From: JAXLVB01 sp046329195 | Lineage (GTDB): Bacteria; Bacteroidota; Bacteroidia; Cytophagales; Spirosomataceae | Direction of reading: 5' to 3' | Assembly (NCBI GenBank): GCA_046329195.1 | Contig: JAXLVB010000002.1 | Location: 62,001 to 126,000 of the forward strand | DNA length: 64,000 bases | Shown here: positions 47,827-56,455 of the stretch, in pieces | How the letters are laid out: every line of letters starts with the position of its first letter | How positions within the stretch are numbered: position 1 is the first letter of the stretch | Made by a program: the position numbers and the translations under genes | Notes under the pieces: generated by a model | Told to the model about the DNA's origin: nothing | Database searches by the model: none | The model's input: only the letters and a program-made list of their open reading frames with translations

Positions 47827-48819
47827 TTAAAAACGCATGTTAAACTGACCGTTTGCTACATAAAAATACCCCCAAGTACCCCCTTTGCCCTTTTTCCAGT
47901 TTTTTAGGTTAAAGGTACCAGTTCCCTCTGGGGTGGCAGGTATTTTGTAGGTTTTGATGGCCTGTTGTTGGTGGTTCCACTCGAGCGGCTGGTTGGGTTC
48001 GCAGCGCTCAGGCATAGTAACCTTACTTGAAGGCATACAAAAAAATGCCTGTCCGCTGCCAAAAACCTGGCACATCCCATTGGGCTCAATACAAACGGCT
48101 GTGCGTTCGTCAACGCCAATCCCCTTGGGGACGTAACCCCAATCTTTGTACATACGAGCCATGAAGGTTACAAAACGCCCTTGCCGCTGACGATTGCTAA
48201 AGTGCATATCACATACGGTTTGCTTGAGTAAAGTGCAGTTGACGAAATCATCGTTGCCCAGCTTCACCTTCGTGTCGTATGGGTTTTGGAGGGCTTCGGC
48301 AGAAGTGACAGAACCATTGAGAGCTGGGAAATAGATACTGGTCATGATGACGCAGCCTGCGCTAGTACCTCCGATAGGGATTTTTTTGGTGTTGTATAAG
48401 TAATTGATAGCATCTTCGACGGGAGTATCTTTCCAAAAATTGACATAATTACCTTGGTCGCCACCTGCAATGAAAAGGGCTTCGGCATTTTTGATTTTCT
48501 GGATAAGACGCTTGTCAAAGGCTTGTTCTCGAGCAGTAATCAAGAAGGTTTCTACCGAATTGAGGCCTCCAATTTCTTGAAAAAGATACGTATTGTACCC
48601 GTCGGCGCCGCTGGCTCGTAAAATGACAAAATCACCACCTCCTGCTTTTTGAATCATCCATCGAAAGGCTTCATTTACATCTTTGCCACCACCCATGAGT
48701 ACCACTCCTTGCGTAGTAACTGTTTGTACATCAGTACTATCGCCAGTGAGCCAATAGTTAGTAGGTTGGGCAGTAGCAGGCAGGATACATCCCAACAAAA
48801 ACACAAAAGCCTTGAACAT
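47827..48819 (-). CDS. Cyanophycinase-like exported serine hydrolase (peptidase S51 type)
   Basis: About 330 aa from ATG 48819, which gives a clean signal peptide (LLGCILPATAQ). Family signs are the nucleophile elbow GGTSAGC, the preceding AEALFIAGGDQGNYVNFW and the later GVDERTAVCIE. Cyanophycinases cut multi-Arg-Asp polymer or related beta-Asp peptides; an exported version without visible cyanophycin synthesis genes suggests scavenging. A truncated LytTR regulator lies just upstream on the same strand. Confidence 0.88.
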   Translation of the reverse strand: MFKAFVFLLGCILPATAQPTNYWLTGDSTDVQTVTTQGVVLMGGGKDVNEAFRWMIQKAGGGDFVILRASGADGYNTYLFQEIGGLNSVETFLITAREQAFDKRLIQKIKNAEALFIAGGDQGNYVNFWKDTPVEDAINYLYNTKKIPIGGTSAGCVIMTSIYFPALNGSVTSAEALQNPYDTKVKLGNDDFVNCTLLKQTVCDMHFSNRQRQGRFVTFMARMYKDWGYVPKGIGVDERTAVCIEPNGMCQVFGSGQAFFCMPSSKVTMPERCEPNQPLEWNHQQQAIKTYKIPATPEGTGTFNLKNWKKGKGGTWGYFYVANGQFNMRF

Positions 48820-48868
48820 AACTAAAAGCAGGAAATGAGTATGAAGCTGCAAAATACGATTTCTGGAC

Positions 48869-49158
48869 TTATTTACTCAGTAGTTTATCCTTCACAACTC
48901 CGCCAATCATTCGTTCACGCATATTGCAACTGATTGGAATAAGTTGATTTTGAATAGAAAGCTCGTTGTTTTCTATGCTTTCGATTTTCGATATAGCCAC
49001 CAAATACGATTTATGTACTCGCAGGAATTTAGTTGGGTCGAGGTATTCTTCTACCGTTTTGAGCGGTAAAAGTGTCATGTATTTGCCTTTGTTGGTATAA
49101 ATCATCACATAAGTTTTGGAAGGCTTGTACGAATAAAATATCGTCAATAAAAATCTTT
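48869..49158 (-). pseudogene. 3' part of a LytTR DNA-binding regulator gene, cut by the transposon
   Basis: The open part encodes the C-terminal two thirds of a LytTR domain (YVMIYTNKGKYMTLLPL, FLRVHKSYLVAI, ISCNMRER). No proper start codon precedes it, and the frame before it runs into the transposon end at 49159. Joining it to the 59,123-59,233 fragment, after removing the element and one target duplication copy, gives KIFIDDILFVQAFQN and then, after a 1-base shift near 49,111-49,116, YVMIYTNKGK, so the gene carries an insertion and a frameshift. It should not be functional. Confidence 0.85.
49151..49158. repeat. Left 8-bp target-site duplication
   Basis: AAATCTTT flanks the left terminal repeat; an identical copy is at 59123-59130. 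Eight bases is the duplication length known for IS1595-family elements. Confidence 0.9.
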
Positions 49159-49186
49159 CGCACTTATCCCCCTGCGGGATTTTTTT
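49159..49186 (+). repeat. Left terminal inverted repeat
   Basis: It begins CGCACTTATCCC and ends in a run of seven T. It matches the reverse complement of 59095-59122 except at one position (C here, T there, base 13). Confidence 0.92.
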
Positions 49187-49255
49187 AGGCTAAAAACGTA
49201 GAAAAGTACAATTCTTCTTCAAGGGCAAAACGGGACTTTGGTTATTATGTCAGCC

Positions 49256-50053
49256 TTATACAGCCTTTAGCCGAAGCGACCAAGGTAGCATGAGTAAGAA
49301 CGGAACACTCAACTCATCTCGGAGCGAATCGTAGCTTTTGCCTAAGTGGATTTTACGGTAGTACGAAACAATCCTGCGTTGGTAGTTGCGCTCCGACTGG
49401 ATATACCACGCCACGTCGCCAAGTAGTTGGCTCAAAAACCACTTTTCTAACAAACGAGCCATCCTGCCGTTGCCGTCGGCAAAAGGGTGGATTTCAGAAA
49501 TGCGTAGGTGTATTTGCGCCGCAAAGTAAAAGATTTCGTTGTGGGTAAGGTCTTGATTGGTGAGGGCTACTATATCGGCTACCAAGCGTTCCATTTCTTG
49601 CCTTACTATGCTGGCAGGTGCGCCCCGATACACCACCTGTCCCGTTTGGGTGTTGCGCACGGTTACGTCTTTGTCTCGGTACGCTCCCTGATAGGCGTGG
49701 TTGGTGGACAAGAGTGTAGCCGACAGGTATTTGTGGGCGGTAAGGATGCGTTTTTCGGTAATGGGATTTTTACGAGCGTACTGGTAGGCTTTTATCAAGT
49801 CATCAATTTCTTTGATGGGCTTGGTTCGTTTCAAGCCCAATTCTTGATACCGATAATAGTCGTTGAACTCGACGCTACTGCCTTCGATTTGGCTTGAAAA
49901 AATAGAACTGGCTACCAAAAATGAGAAAAAATCTAAGGAGGGTTCAATCCGCCGTAGGCGAGCAATGTGCTTGTGCAGCGTGAGGGGTTGCTTGCTGATA
50001 TAAGTGGGCAGATGTTCCCAAGTCAAGATGGATAGTTCTATTCTTTTGCTCAT
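49256..50053 (-). CDS. Fic-domain protein (class II, autoinhibited AMPylase-type)
   Basis: A 265-aa protein with the complete Fic motif HPFADGNGR (189-197), where His189 is the catalytic base, and an N-terminal inhibitory motif SSQIEG (53-58) matching (S/T)xxxE(G/N). Residues 1-45 form the usual helical cap. Fic enzymes transfer AMP or a related group onto target proteins and can be toxins. It lies 101 bases from the R-M gene on the same strand and is probably co-transcribed with it, but the target is unknown. Confidence 0.92.
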   Translation of the reverse strand: MSKRIELSILTWEHLPTYISKQPLTLHKHIARLRRIEPSLDFFSFLVASSIFSSQIEGSSVEFNDYYRYQELGLKRTKPIKEIDDLIKAYQYARKNPITEKRILTAHKYLSATLLSTNHAYQGAYRDKDVTVRNTQTGQVVYRGAPASIVRQEMERLVADIVALTNQDLTHNEIFYFAAQIHLRISEIHPFADGNGRMARLLEKWFLSQLLGDVAWYIQSERNYQRRIVSYYRKIHLGKSYDSLRDELSVPFLLMLPWSLRLKAV

Positions 50054-50129
50054 GGCGGGTCAACGTTGCGCTCAATTGTGCCATAACGGTACGATTGAGT
50101 AAACAATATACGTTGAATTTTGTTAAAAA

Positions 50130-50141
50130 GCTAACGTTAGC
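50130..50141. repeat. 12-bp perfect palindrome between the R-M and Fic genes
   Basis: GCTAACGTTAGC is fully self-complementary and sits 14 bases after the R-M stop codon. It could be a control-protein site for the Fic gene or the end of a weak terminator; nothing else in the 101-base gap decides. Confidence 0.4.
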
Positions 50142-50154
50142 GTTTTATGATTGC

Positions 50155-53100
50155 TCAAACCGACAAAACCATTTGTCGTTCTTCGAGGGTAAGTCCATAC
50201 AAATCAAAAACTAATTCGTCAATTTCAGCTTCGAGGGCTGTGGTGTCGGCTTGGGGGGTAGCTTTTTTTATTTCGAGAATTTGATTTACTTTTTCTGCAA
50301 TTTTTACCCTTTCGATTGTTGATGGAATCGCAATTGGGAAATCTTTTAAGAGAGCATAGTTAGGTTCATAAAAATTACCACGCAGAGCAGGTAGAATATT
50401 TCTGAACAAAAAATTGGTAATAGCACTGTTTAAAACCCCCAACAAATAATAATCGCTACAACCAACTATGAAGCATTTTTGATTGGTAAAAACTGCCGAA
50501 TCATCAAAGGTAAATTCTGGCCTTCTACAAATATTTGGATATACTAATTTGGGTTTTTCAAACTCTTCATAATAACTACACGCCCTTAGTTCCCACCAAA
50601 ACTCGCCTTTATCACCTCGCTCTATTGCTTTGTCTTTGTAGGGTAACAAATGCTTGGTAATAGCGGGATAATGTGTTGATAGCCATTCAAAAGCATCTTC
50701 TTGTGTTATTTTGATTGTTTTGTATAAATATGACCAAAGTTCTTTGGGGTCAAATTTTACGTCATTTTCTTGATTGTCTAAAACCGCTCGTTGGTACTCT
50801 TTTTGAACAAAATATTCACGTGTTTGTCCCTTTCTGAATAAAATCAAATACTGATGTATTGGTAACGATTGATACCGTTTAACATCTTTACCTTCAACGA
50901 ATGGAAAGATGACTTCGGCACTTCGAGGGTCTTGGGCTATTAATTCATCTACTACCTGTTTGTCTTCGATTACGAAAGCAGCGTTAAGTCCTGTTTTTAA
51001 GCCGTAAAAAACTTGTCCGTTTATATACTTATCCAACGATATTCCTGTTTGTTTCAATCGTTGCAAGAGTGATTGAGTTGTAGCGTCTGATAGAATCCAG
51101 CCCTCTTGGTCTGAAAAGGCTTCTACTGACGTAGAAAACCCATTGTTGGTAACATAAGCACTTAGTCCACCTGCTTCAAATTCTAATGTTTTTACATTTG
51201 CTGCCACCAATGTATTGTTGGTGTTTGATTGGTTTTGAATACTTACAATACAAGGGTACGCCGTTGCTTCCTCAAAAACAGGCAAATCTCCAAAGTCTAT
51301 GATTTTAGTGAGTTGTAAGGTTTTCAGCCAATTTCGTAAGTTTTCGCCATAGCCCGTTCGCATCCATTTGTTTGGCACAATAAAGGTAAGTAGCCCATTG
51401 GGTTTAAGTAAACTAATGGCTCTTTCCATGAAATAAACATACAAATCGGCTGTACCTACAAAAGTATGAGGATATGATTGCTTAAATTGATTTTTGAATT
51501 CATTAAACTCCCCAGCCTTGATGTAGGGTGGGTTTCCAATCACTAAATCAAAACCTACATATTCTCCTTCTGAGTTCATTACTTCAGGGTATTCGGTGCG
51601 CCACTCAAAGGTATTTCTGTAAAACCGACTTTTTTTGTCGTTTTCGATACTTTCCTCTAATTGTCTAATTTGTTTTTTTAGGCTATCTTCCTTTTCCAGT
51701 AACTTCTTATCCACCAATGTCCCTTCAATCAAATCGCCAATGTAAATCTTGTTTTGAAGACTATGAATTTCTACCTTGAGTTTGGATAGCTTGATAACTC
51801 GTATGTCACGCTTGAGGGCTGTTTCAAAGGCTTGGTTTTTGATGGCTTTAATAAAATCCAGCAGTTCGTTTTTTTCTTTTTTATTTCTGGTGTTTTTGTA
51901 AGACTTTACAGCGTTCAAGTATAGTTCGTACTTGTATTTGTCTTTGGTAAACAACTCTTTAAGGGCAAAATCAAGAGGTAGCCGTGAAACCAAACTGTTT
52001 CCAGTCTTGATATTGATGTCAATATTTGGTAGGGTTTGGAGTTGCAAACCATAGGGAGTTGCTGAGTAGTAGGCGTTTTTGAGAAGTTCTATCCACAATC
52101 TCAACTGGCAAATAGCCACCGACTTAGGGTTGATGTCCACCCCAAACAGGCAGTTTTCGATGATAATTCGCTTTTCTTCAAAGAGGGTTTGTTGGATGAG
52201 TTGTTTTTCGGCAATCAGCGTGTTGCTTTTGCTCAACTGATACACAAAGTCTTGGCCTTCGTCTTCGTCAAAAACTACCAATTCGTCGTTTTCGATACTG
52301 ATGCTACAATGCGTAAGGCGTGTGCCGTTGGGGTGTTGTATTAGCCGAAGTTCTGACTTAATGGCGATGATTTCGTTGAGTGCCGATACCAAAAAATGAC
52401 CCGACCCCACCGCAGGGTCGCAGATGCGGAGTGTATTGAGTAAAGCGTTGAATTCTGTCCGTTTTTCTTTGAGCAAAGGGCTTAGTTGCTCTTTGAGGTC
52501 ATCAAAATCGGTACAACTCCACTGGTAGGCTTCGTTGAACTTCTGAACGGTTGCTTGCCTAACCGACTCACGACACATAAACATGGTCACAAAGGCAGGG
52601 GTAAAAAAACTACCTTCTTTGTAGCCGTTGAGTTTCTCGAAAATTAGCCCCAACACCGAGGCATTGATAAGTGTTTTGTGGTCGGAAGGCTCTTGTGCGT
52701 TACTACTGAAATTGTACGCTCCCAAAAAATCAAGCAAGTAGTTAAGGGTTTTAACCTGCCCTTTTTTGGGTTTGCCTTTGTCTTCTCGCAAAACCGTATT
52801 GGCAAAATAGGGTATTTCGAGGCGGTCTTTGAGGTCTTCGATACTGATGGTTTGTTTTTCGAGTGGCGACAACTCAAACAAGCTACTGTTTAGGTACGGA
52901 ATCTGCCCATACCGCTCTTGAATGGAGATGTGACGGTCTTGAACAGGCACGGCCAATACTTCAAAAAACAGTTCGGCTACTTCGTCAAAATCTGATATTT
53001 TTTGATAACTCAAAAACCGATACTCCTGATTGTTTCGATGAAAATTCACCAATTGCCCCTCTAAAAGTTTCAGGAATAAGATTCTGTTGAGCCATGTGAT

Positions 53101-54048
53101 ACACAACTCCAAAGCGACGCTGTATTGCTGTTCGTCGGGGGTTTGGCCATAATCGGTAAGGTTATTCATTTGCTCCAAACACCCTTTTCTAAGTAAAATA
53201 GTGATAGCGTTTTCGAGCAATGAACCGATTTGTCTTCGGGCTGGAGCCGTCCGTTCTATCACCTTTTTATTACTATCGGCACTCTTAGTTTCTTCTACTC
53301 CGATAAGGTAAAGCAACTCGTTATAGAACGGCGTATTGAGTTTATTAGCGTCGTTATTGAGACTTTGTTTGAGCAGGTGTTCGGGCGATAAGACCTTGTA
53401 AAGTTCAGCTAGTTTTTTGTCGGAGGCTTTGTGATAGCTTCGTAGGTCAACGTAACAGCACTCAAGCGGTTGTTTGAGGGTTGAGAGGTGGTCTTTGGCA
53501 ATGTATTTGTAAAAATGGCTGGTGTCTTTGCCTGATGTTTTCCACTCTTTATAGGCTTTTTGGAGCGTAGGGGTGAATACTTGCTGTCCAAATGTGTTTT
53601 CATTAAAGATAAACCACTCAAACCCATTGGTAGCTATTAAGTGTTTGATTTCGTGGTTGTTATTATCTATACGCTCTCTTAGGTAATACAACACCAACTC
53701 GTGCAGGGCTTTTACATTTGGCTTTTCGAGCGAGAGCATTTCGGAGGCATTGTTTGTGCTTTTAACCTCAATGATAACCCCTACTTTGGCGGATGCGTCT
53801 TTACCATTATAGATAACCCAATCTGCTGTTTCTTTTTTGTTGATATAATACTGTTGCTCCTTATAGAAAGCGTTGTTCAAAAAATCACGGAGGTCGGTTT
53901 CTTGTTTGGCCTCACGAGCAGTTTGGCTCAAGTTGGTCAGCAATTCGGCAACATTCCGTTTGAAATCAGCCAGTTTTTCGGGGCTAACTTCTTGTTTTCG
54001 ATGAAAATACCGTAAGGTTTTTAGGGGAGTGAGGGTGGTGAGGTTCAT
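50155..54048 (-). CDS. Type IIG restriction-modification enzyme (Eco57I-class, fused nuclease-methyltransferase)
   Basis: A 1,297-aa single-chain enzyme. N-terminal PD-(D/E)xK nuclease: Asp76 and Glu94-Val-Lys96 (VGVIIEVKS). A long helical linker follows, then a gamma-type N6-adenine methyltransferase with motif I DPAVGSGHFL (Asp544) and motif IV NPPY (839-842), and a C-terminal TaqI-like target-recognition region (about 980-1290). It should both methylate and cleave a specific sequence that cannot be read from the protein. All key residues are present, so activity is expected. The 128 bases before its start are shared with the divergent DUF6978-like gene. Confidence 0.93.
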   Translation of the reverse strand: MNLTTLTPLKTLRYFHRKQEVSPEKLADFKRNVAELLTNLSQTAREAKQETDLRDFLNNAFYKEQQYYINKKETADWVIYNGKDASAKVGVIIEVKSTNNASEMLSLEKPNVKALHELVLYYLRERIDNNNHEIKHLIATNGFEWFIFNENTFGQQVFTPTLQKAYKEWKTSGKDTSHFYKYIAKDHLSTLKQPLECCYVDLRSYHKASDKKLAELYKVLSPEHLLKQSLNNDANKLNTPFYNELLYLIGVEETKSADSNKKVIERTAPARRQIGSLLENAITILLRKGCLEQMNNLTDYGQTPDEQQYSVALELCITWLNRILFLKLLEGQLVNFHRNNQEYRFLSYQKISDFDEVAELFFEVLAVPVQDRHISIQERYGQIPYLNSSLFELSPLEKQTISIEDLKDRLEIPYFANTVLREDKGKPKKGQVKTLNYLLDFLGAYNFSSNAQEPSDHKTLINASVLGLIFEKLNGYKEGSFFTPAFVTMFMCRESVRQATVQKFNEAYQWSCTDFDDLKEQLSPLLKEKRTEFNALLNTLRICDPAVGSGHFLVSALNEIIAIKSELRLIQHPNGTRLTHCSISIENDELVVFDEDEGQDFVYQLSKSNTLIAEKQLIQQTLFEEKRIIIENCLFGVDINPKSVAICQLRLWIELLKNAYYSATPYGLQLQTLPNIDINIKTGNSLVSRLPLDFALKELFTKDKYKYELYLNAVKSYKNTRNKKEKNELLDFIKAIKNQAFETALKRDIRVIKLSKLKVEIHSLQNKIYIGDLIEGTLVDKKLLEKEDSLKKQIRQLEESIENDKKSRFYRNTFEWRTEYPEVMNSEGEYVGFDLVIGNPPYIKAGEFNEFKNQFKQSYPHTFVGTADLYVYFMERAISLLKPNGLLTFIVPNKWMRTGYGENLRNWLKTLQLTKIIDFGDLPVFEEATAYPCIVSIQNQSNTNNTLVAANVKTLEFEAGGLSAYVTNNGFSTSVEAFSDQEGWILSDATTQSLLQRLKQTGISLDKYINGQVFYGLKTGLNAAFVIEDKQVVDELIAQDPRSAEVIFPFVEGKDVKRYQSLPIHQYLILFRKGQTREYFVQKEYQRAVLDNQENDVKFDPKELWSYLYKTIKITQEDAFEWLSTHYPAITKHLLPYKDKAIERGDKGEFWWELRACSYYEEFEKPKLVYPNICRRPEFTFDDSAVFTNQKCFIVGCSDYYLLGVLNSAITNFLFRNILPALRGNFYEPNYALLKDFPIAIPSTIERVKIAEKVNQILEIKKATPQADTTALEAEIDELVFDLYGLTLEERQMVLSV

Positions 54049-54176
54049 TGGTTAGTATTATTAATTTGAATTTTAAAAATATGAGTGATTTAACGCAATT
54101 CATAAGTCTTTTTTTTTACTATAATTGCGAAAAAGTAGGATATTTATTAGATAAATCAAAAATCCTTTATACGTTG

Positions 54177-54611
54177 ATGAGCGAACTAACACAAGCAGAG
54201 TTTGATTTTTTGATGAAATTAGAAAAAGAATTTGAGGATAAATCTACCATTCTTTTGTATCCAGCACCTATGCAATGGACACGGAAAATAAAATCTACCT
54301 CAAGCAAAGATTTTTTCTGCTTAGACTTTTATAGAGGTACATTTAAAGTTCAAAAATACACGTATAATCATCGTTACAAGCAAACTTTAGCTATTTTCCG
54401 ATTCGATTCATACGGAATACATACAAACCCTGATGGACAAAAAATAGAAGGCTTTCATATACACGTATATAAAGAAGGATTTGGAGATAAATTTGCCTAT
54501 CCTGCCTCCGAATTTGGGATTAAAGAAAGTGATACAATGGAAATAATTTTAGAAAAATTTTTACTATATTGCAATATAAAACCAATAGGAATAGAGCCAC
54601 CAATGTTATAA
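54177..54611 (+). CDS. Unknown small protein coupled to the DUF1828 gene (DUF6978-like)
   Basis: About 144 aa from ATG 54177 (MSELTQAEFDFLMKLEKEF); longer frames start at non-ATG codons upstream. The core is beta-rich with LDFYRGTFKVQKYTYNHRY and FHIHVYKEGFGDKFAYP. I believe it resembles proteins listed as DUF6978, but I am not certain of the name. It ends 3 bases before the DUF1828 gene, a spacing that implies joint translation and function. Confidence 0.7.
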   Translation: MSELTQAEFDFLMKLEKEFEDKSTILLYPAPMQWTRKIKSTSSKDFFCLDFYRGTFKVQKYTYNHRYKQTLAIFRFDSYGIHTNPDGQKIEGFHIHVYKEGFGDKFAYPASEFGIKESDTMEIILEKFLLYCNIKPIGIEPPML

Positions 54612-54614
54612 ACT

Positions 54615-55379
54615 ATGGATTTTCAAAGAGTTATAGATGACTACCTGAAATGGATTAAAGATAATACAGTAGTGAGAACTATTGAGGAAGGTAGCATTTG
54701 TTCAATAACTACACCATTCTTGGATAGGCATAACGACCATCTGGATATTTTTGTATTAAAACAAGGGGATAAAATAAAACTAACTGACGATGGCTATACC
54801 ATTGCCGACCTTAAAATGTCAGGTCTGGATATTAATACCCCTAAACGAGAAAGTATTTTAAGAACTACTCTTAATGGATTTGGAGTTAAATTAAATGGTA
54901 ATGATGAACTTTTTGTAGAAGCCACACAATCTAATGTAGGACAAAAAAAGCACTATTTACTACAAGCCATTTTAACTGTAAATGATATGTTTAATTTGGC
55001 TTCCGAAACTGTACAATCATTATTTAAGGAGGATGTTGAGTTATATTTTAGGACAAATGATATTTATTATTCAAAAGACATAAAAATAGCAGGTAAGTCA
55101 GGTTATGACCACAATATTGACTTTTTAGTTACTGCGACCCGTACAAAACCTGAAAGACTAATTAAGACTGTAAATACCCCAAAAAAAGATTCAGCACTGG
55201 CTTCTATTATGGCTTTTACAGATATAATGAGAGAGCCTAAAACAAAGAATTATGTTTTGTACAATGACATTGAGAAAAACGTAAATGTAGATTTTTTAGG
55301 TGCTTTAGATAGCTATGGTATTAAGTCTATTGCATGGTCTGAAAAAGAACAGTTTAAAAATGAGTTCTCTCTAAACTGA
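54615..55379 (+). CDS. DUF1828/DUF1829 protein
   Basis: A 254-aa protein. The N-terminal DUF1828 domain is clear (SITTPFLDRHNDHLDIFVL, then KLTDDGYTIADLKMSG). The C-terminal half (about 150-250, GYDHNIDFLVTATRT to SIAWSEKEQ) fits DUF1829, which is found only behind DUF1828. Function unknown. It follows the small unknown protein after 3 bases and converges on the alarmone synthetase gene with 62 bases between stops. The conserved Asp and His residues of DUF1828 could make it an enzyme; this is inference. Confidence 0.85.
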   Translation: MDFQRVIDDYLKWIKDNTVVRTIEEGSICSITTPFLDRHNDHLDIFVLKQGDKIKLTDDGYTIADLKMSGLDINTPKRESILRTTLNGFGVKLNGNDELFVEATQSNVGQKKHYLLQAILTVNDMFNLASETVQSLFKEDVELYFRTNDIYYSKDIKIAGKSGYDHNIDFLVTATRTKPERLIKTVNTPKKDSALASIMAFTDIMREPKTKNYVLYNDIEKNVNVDFLGALDSYGIKSIAWSEKEQFKNEFSLN

Positions 55380-55441
55380 ATTTATTTGATGACATTTATC
55401 CCGATAATGGGTATTCATTTCATTAGCCTACAATATATTTG

Positions 55442-56455
55442 TCATTTACCAAATGATTGCCCCAACATCAAAAAAATATCCCTTAATATTGATTGCTCAA
55501 ATTGCCATTTTTGTTTTAACTCTGCACGCCTTGTAAAGAGCAAGAAGGCAATAAACAACACAACTGGTTGCTTAATCATATATGATTTTGCTCTTTGCAA
55601 CATACTTGTAATATCTGACTTATGTGTAGTCAATTCTCTTGTAATATCATATATATCAAACCTTTCTGCGTTATAAATATGAAATATATCGCTGGTTAAA
55701 ATAGGGTCTATTTCTTCAGTGAACTTAAAATTAAGTTCATCTGAACTCCATCTTTTTAGGGATTCTAATAAGCTATTTTCAAATTCATCTCCCGTTTTCA
55801 TCTCATTAGTCGCATTGCAAAAAAACTCATCAGTAACTTCCATTAGTGCCTCAGATTTACTTAATATTCTTACTAATTTACTGTTGTTACTGTAAACGCC
55901 CTTATAAACGGTATCATGTGCTACTTCCGCATAAGCCTGTTGTAAAAGTGTCCTGATTTGTAACTCACATACATAATATTCTAAATCTTCCTCTGAAAAG
56001 CCTTTAAATAAACTGCTTTTATTTGTTGGTGTCAAGTTTATGTGTAAAGCCCGATAATCAAATGTCTTTGGGTCTTTATCTATTGATTTACTAAGCGACC
56101 TACTAACTTTCGCTTTCCAATATTTTGTCTCTCTTATGATTATTTCCTCAATTTGTTTGACGTAAATCTCAGATGTCACTACTATACGAGTACCAATTTT
56201 GTCGTTAAGCCTTTTTAAAATATCGTCACTATATTCTAAATCTCGATAAAATACCTTTTTTATGATTGAGTCATCACTTTTAAGTCTATACTTAGGCAGA
56301 ATTTGAACACTATAAAAATTAAAATGAGAAGACTTTTTCTGTAATAACTTAACAATTCTATTGTCAATAAATCTACCCCAATCTTTAAGTTTGGGATGTA
56401 GTTTATGATAGAACTCAATTAGTTCATGCTCTCTATTTAATTGTTCTAACGTCAT
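55442..56455 (-). CDS. RelA/SpoT-domain alarmone synthetase (small, no hydrolase domain)
   Basis: A 337-aa protein whose residues about 45-195 form a RelA/SpoT nucleotidyl-pyrophosphokinase domain: RLKS (57-60, in YRLKSDDSIIKK), Asp85 to Arg90 (DKIGTR), YRALH (134-138), ELQIRT (164-169), and His180 with YK184-185. All synthetase residues known from RelA and small alarmone synthetases are kept. No HD hydrolase and no ribosome-binding domain is present. The C-terminus has a hydrophobic helix (about 297-308, VVLFIAFLLF). The start overlaps the NA37-type gene by 4 bases (ATGA). It may make (p)ppGpp, (p)ppApp or pyrophosphorylate tRNA. Confidence 0.88.
   Translation of the reverse strand: MTLEQLNREHELIEFYHKLHPKLKDWGRFIDNRIVKLLQKKSSHFNFYSVQILPKYRLKSDDSIIKKVFYRDLEYSDDILKRLNDKIGTRIVVTSEIYVKQIEEIIIRETKYWKAKVSRSLSKSIDKDPKTFDYRALHINLTPTNKSSLFKGFSEEDLEYYVCELQIRTLLQQAYAEVAHDTVYKGVYSNNSKLVRILSKSEALMEVTDEFFCNATNEMKTGDEFENSLLESLKRWSSDELNFKFTEEIDPILTSDIFHIYNAERFDIYDITRELTTHKSDITSMLQRAKSYMIKQPVVLFIAFLLFTRRAELKQKWQFEQSILRDIFLMLGQSFGK

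Noticed and set aside
50155..54048. BREX PglX methyltransferase
   Set aside because: A PD-(D/E)xK nuclease is present at the N-terminus and no other BREX genes (PglZ, BrxC) are nearby, so type IIG fits better.
55386..55676. A 96-aa + strand gene after the DUF1828 gene
   Set aside because: It lies antisense within the alarmone synthetase gene and has no protein-like features; a shadow frame.
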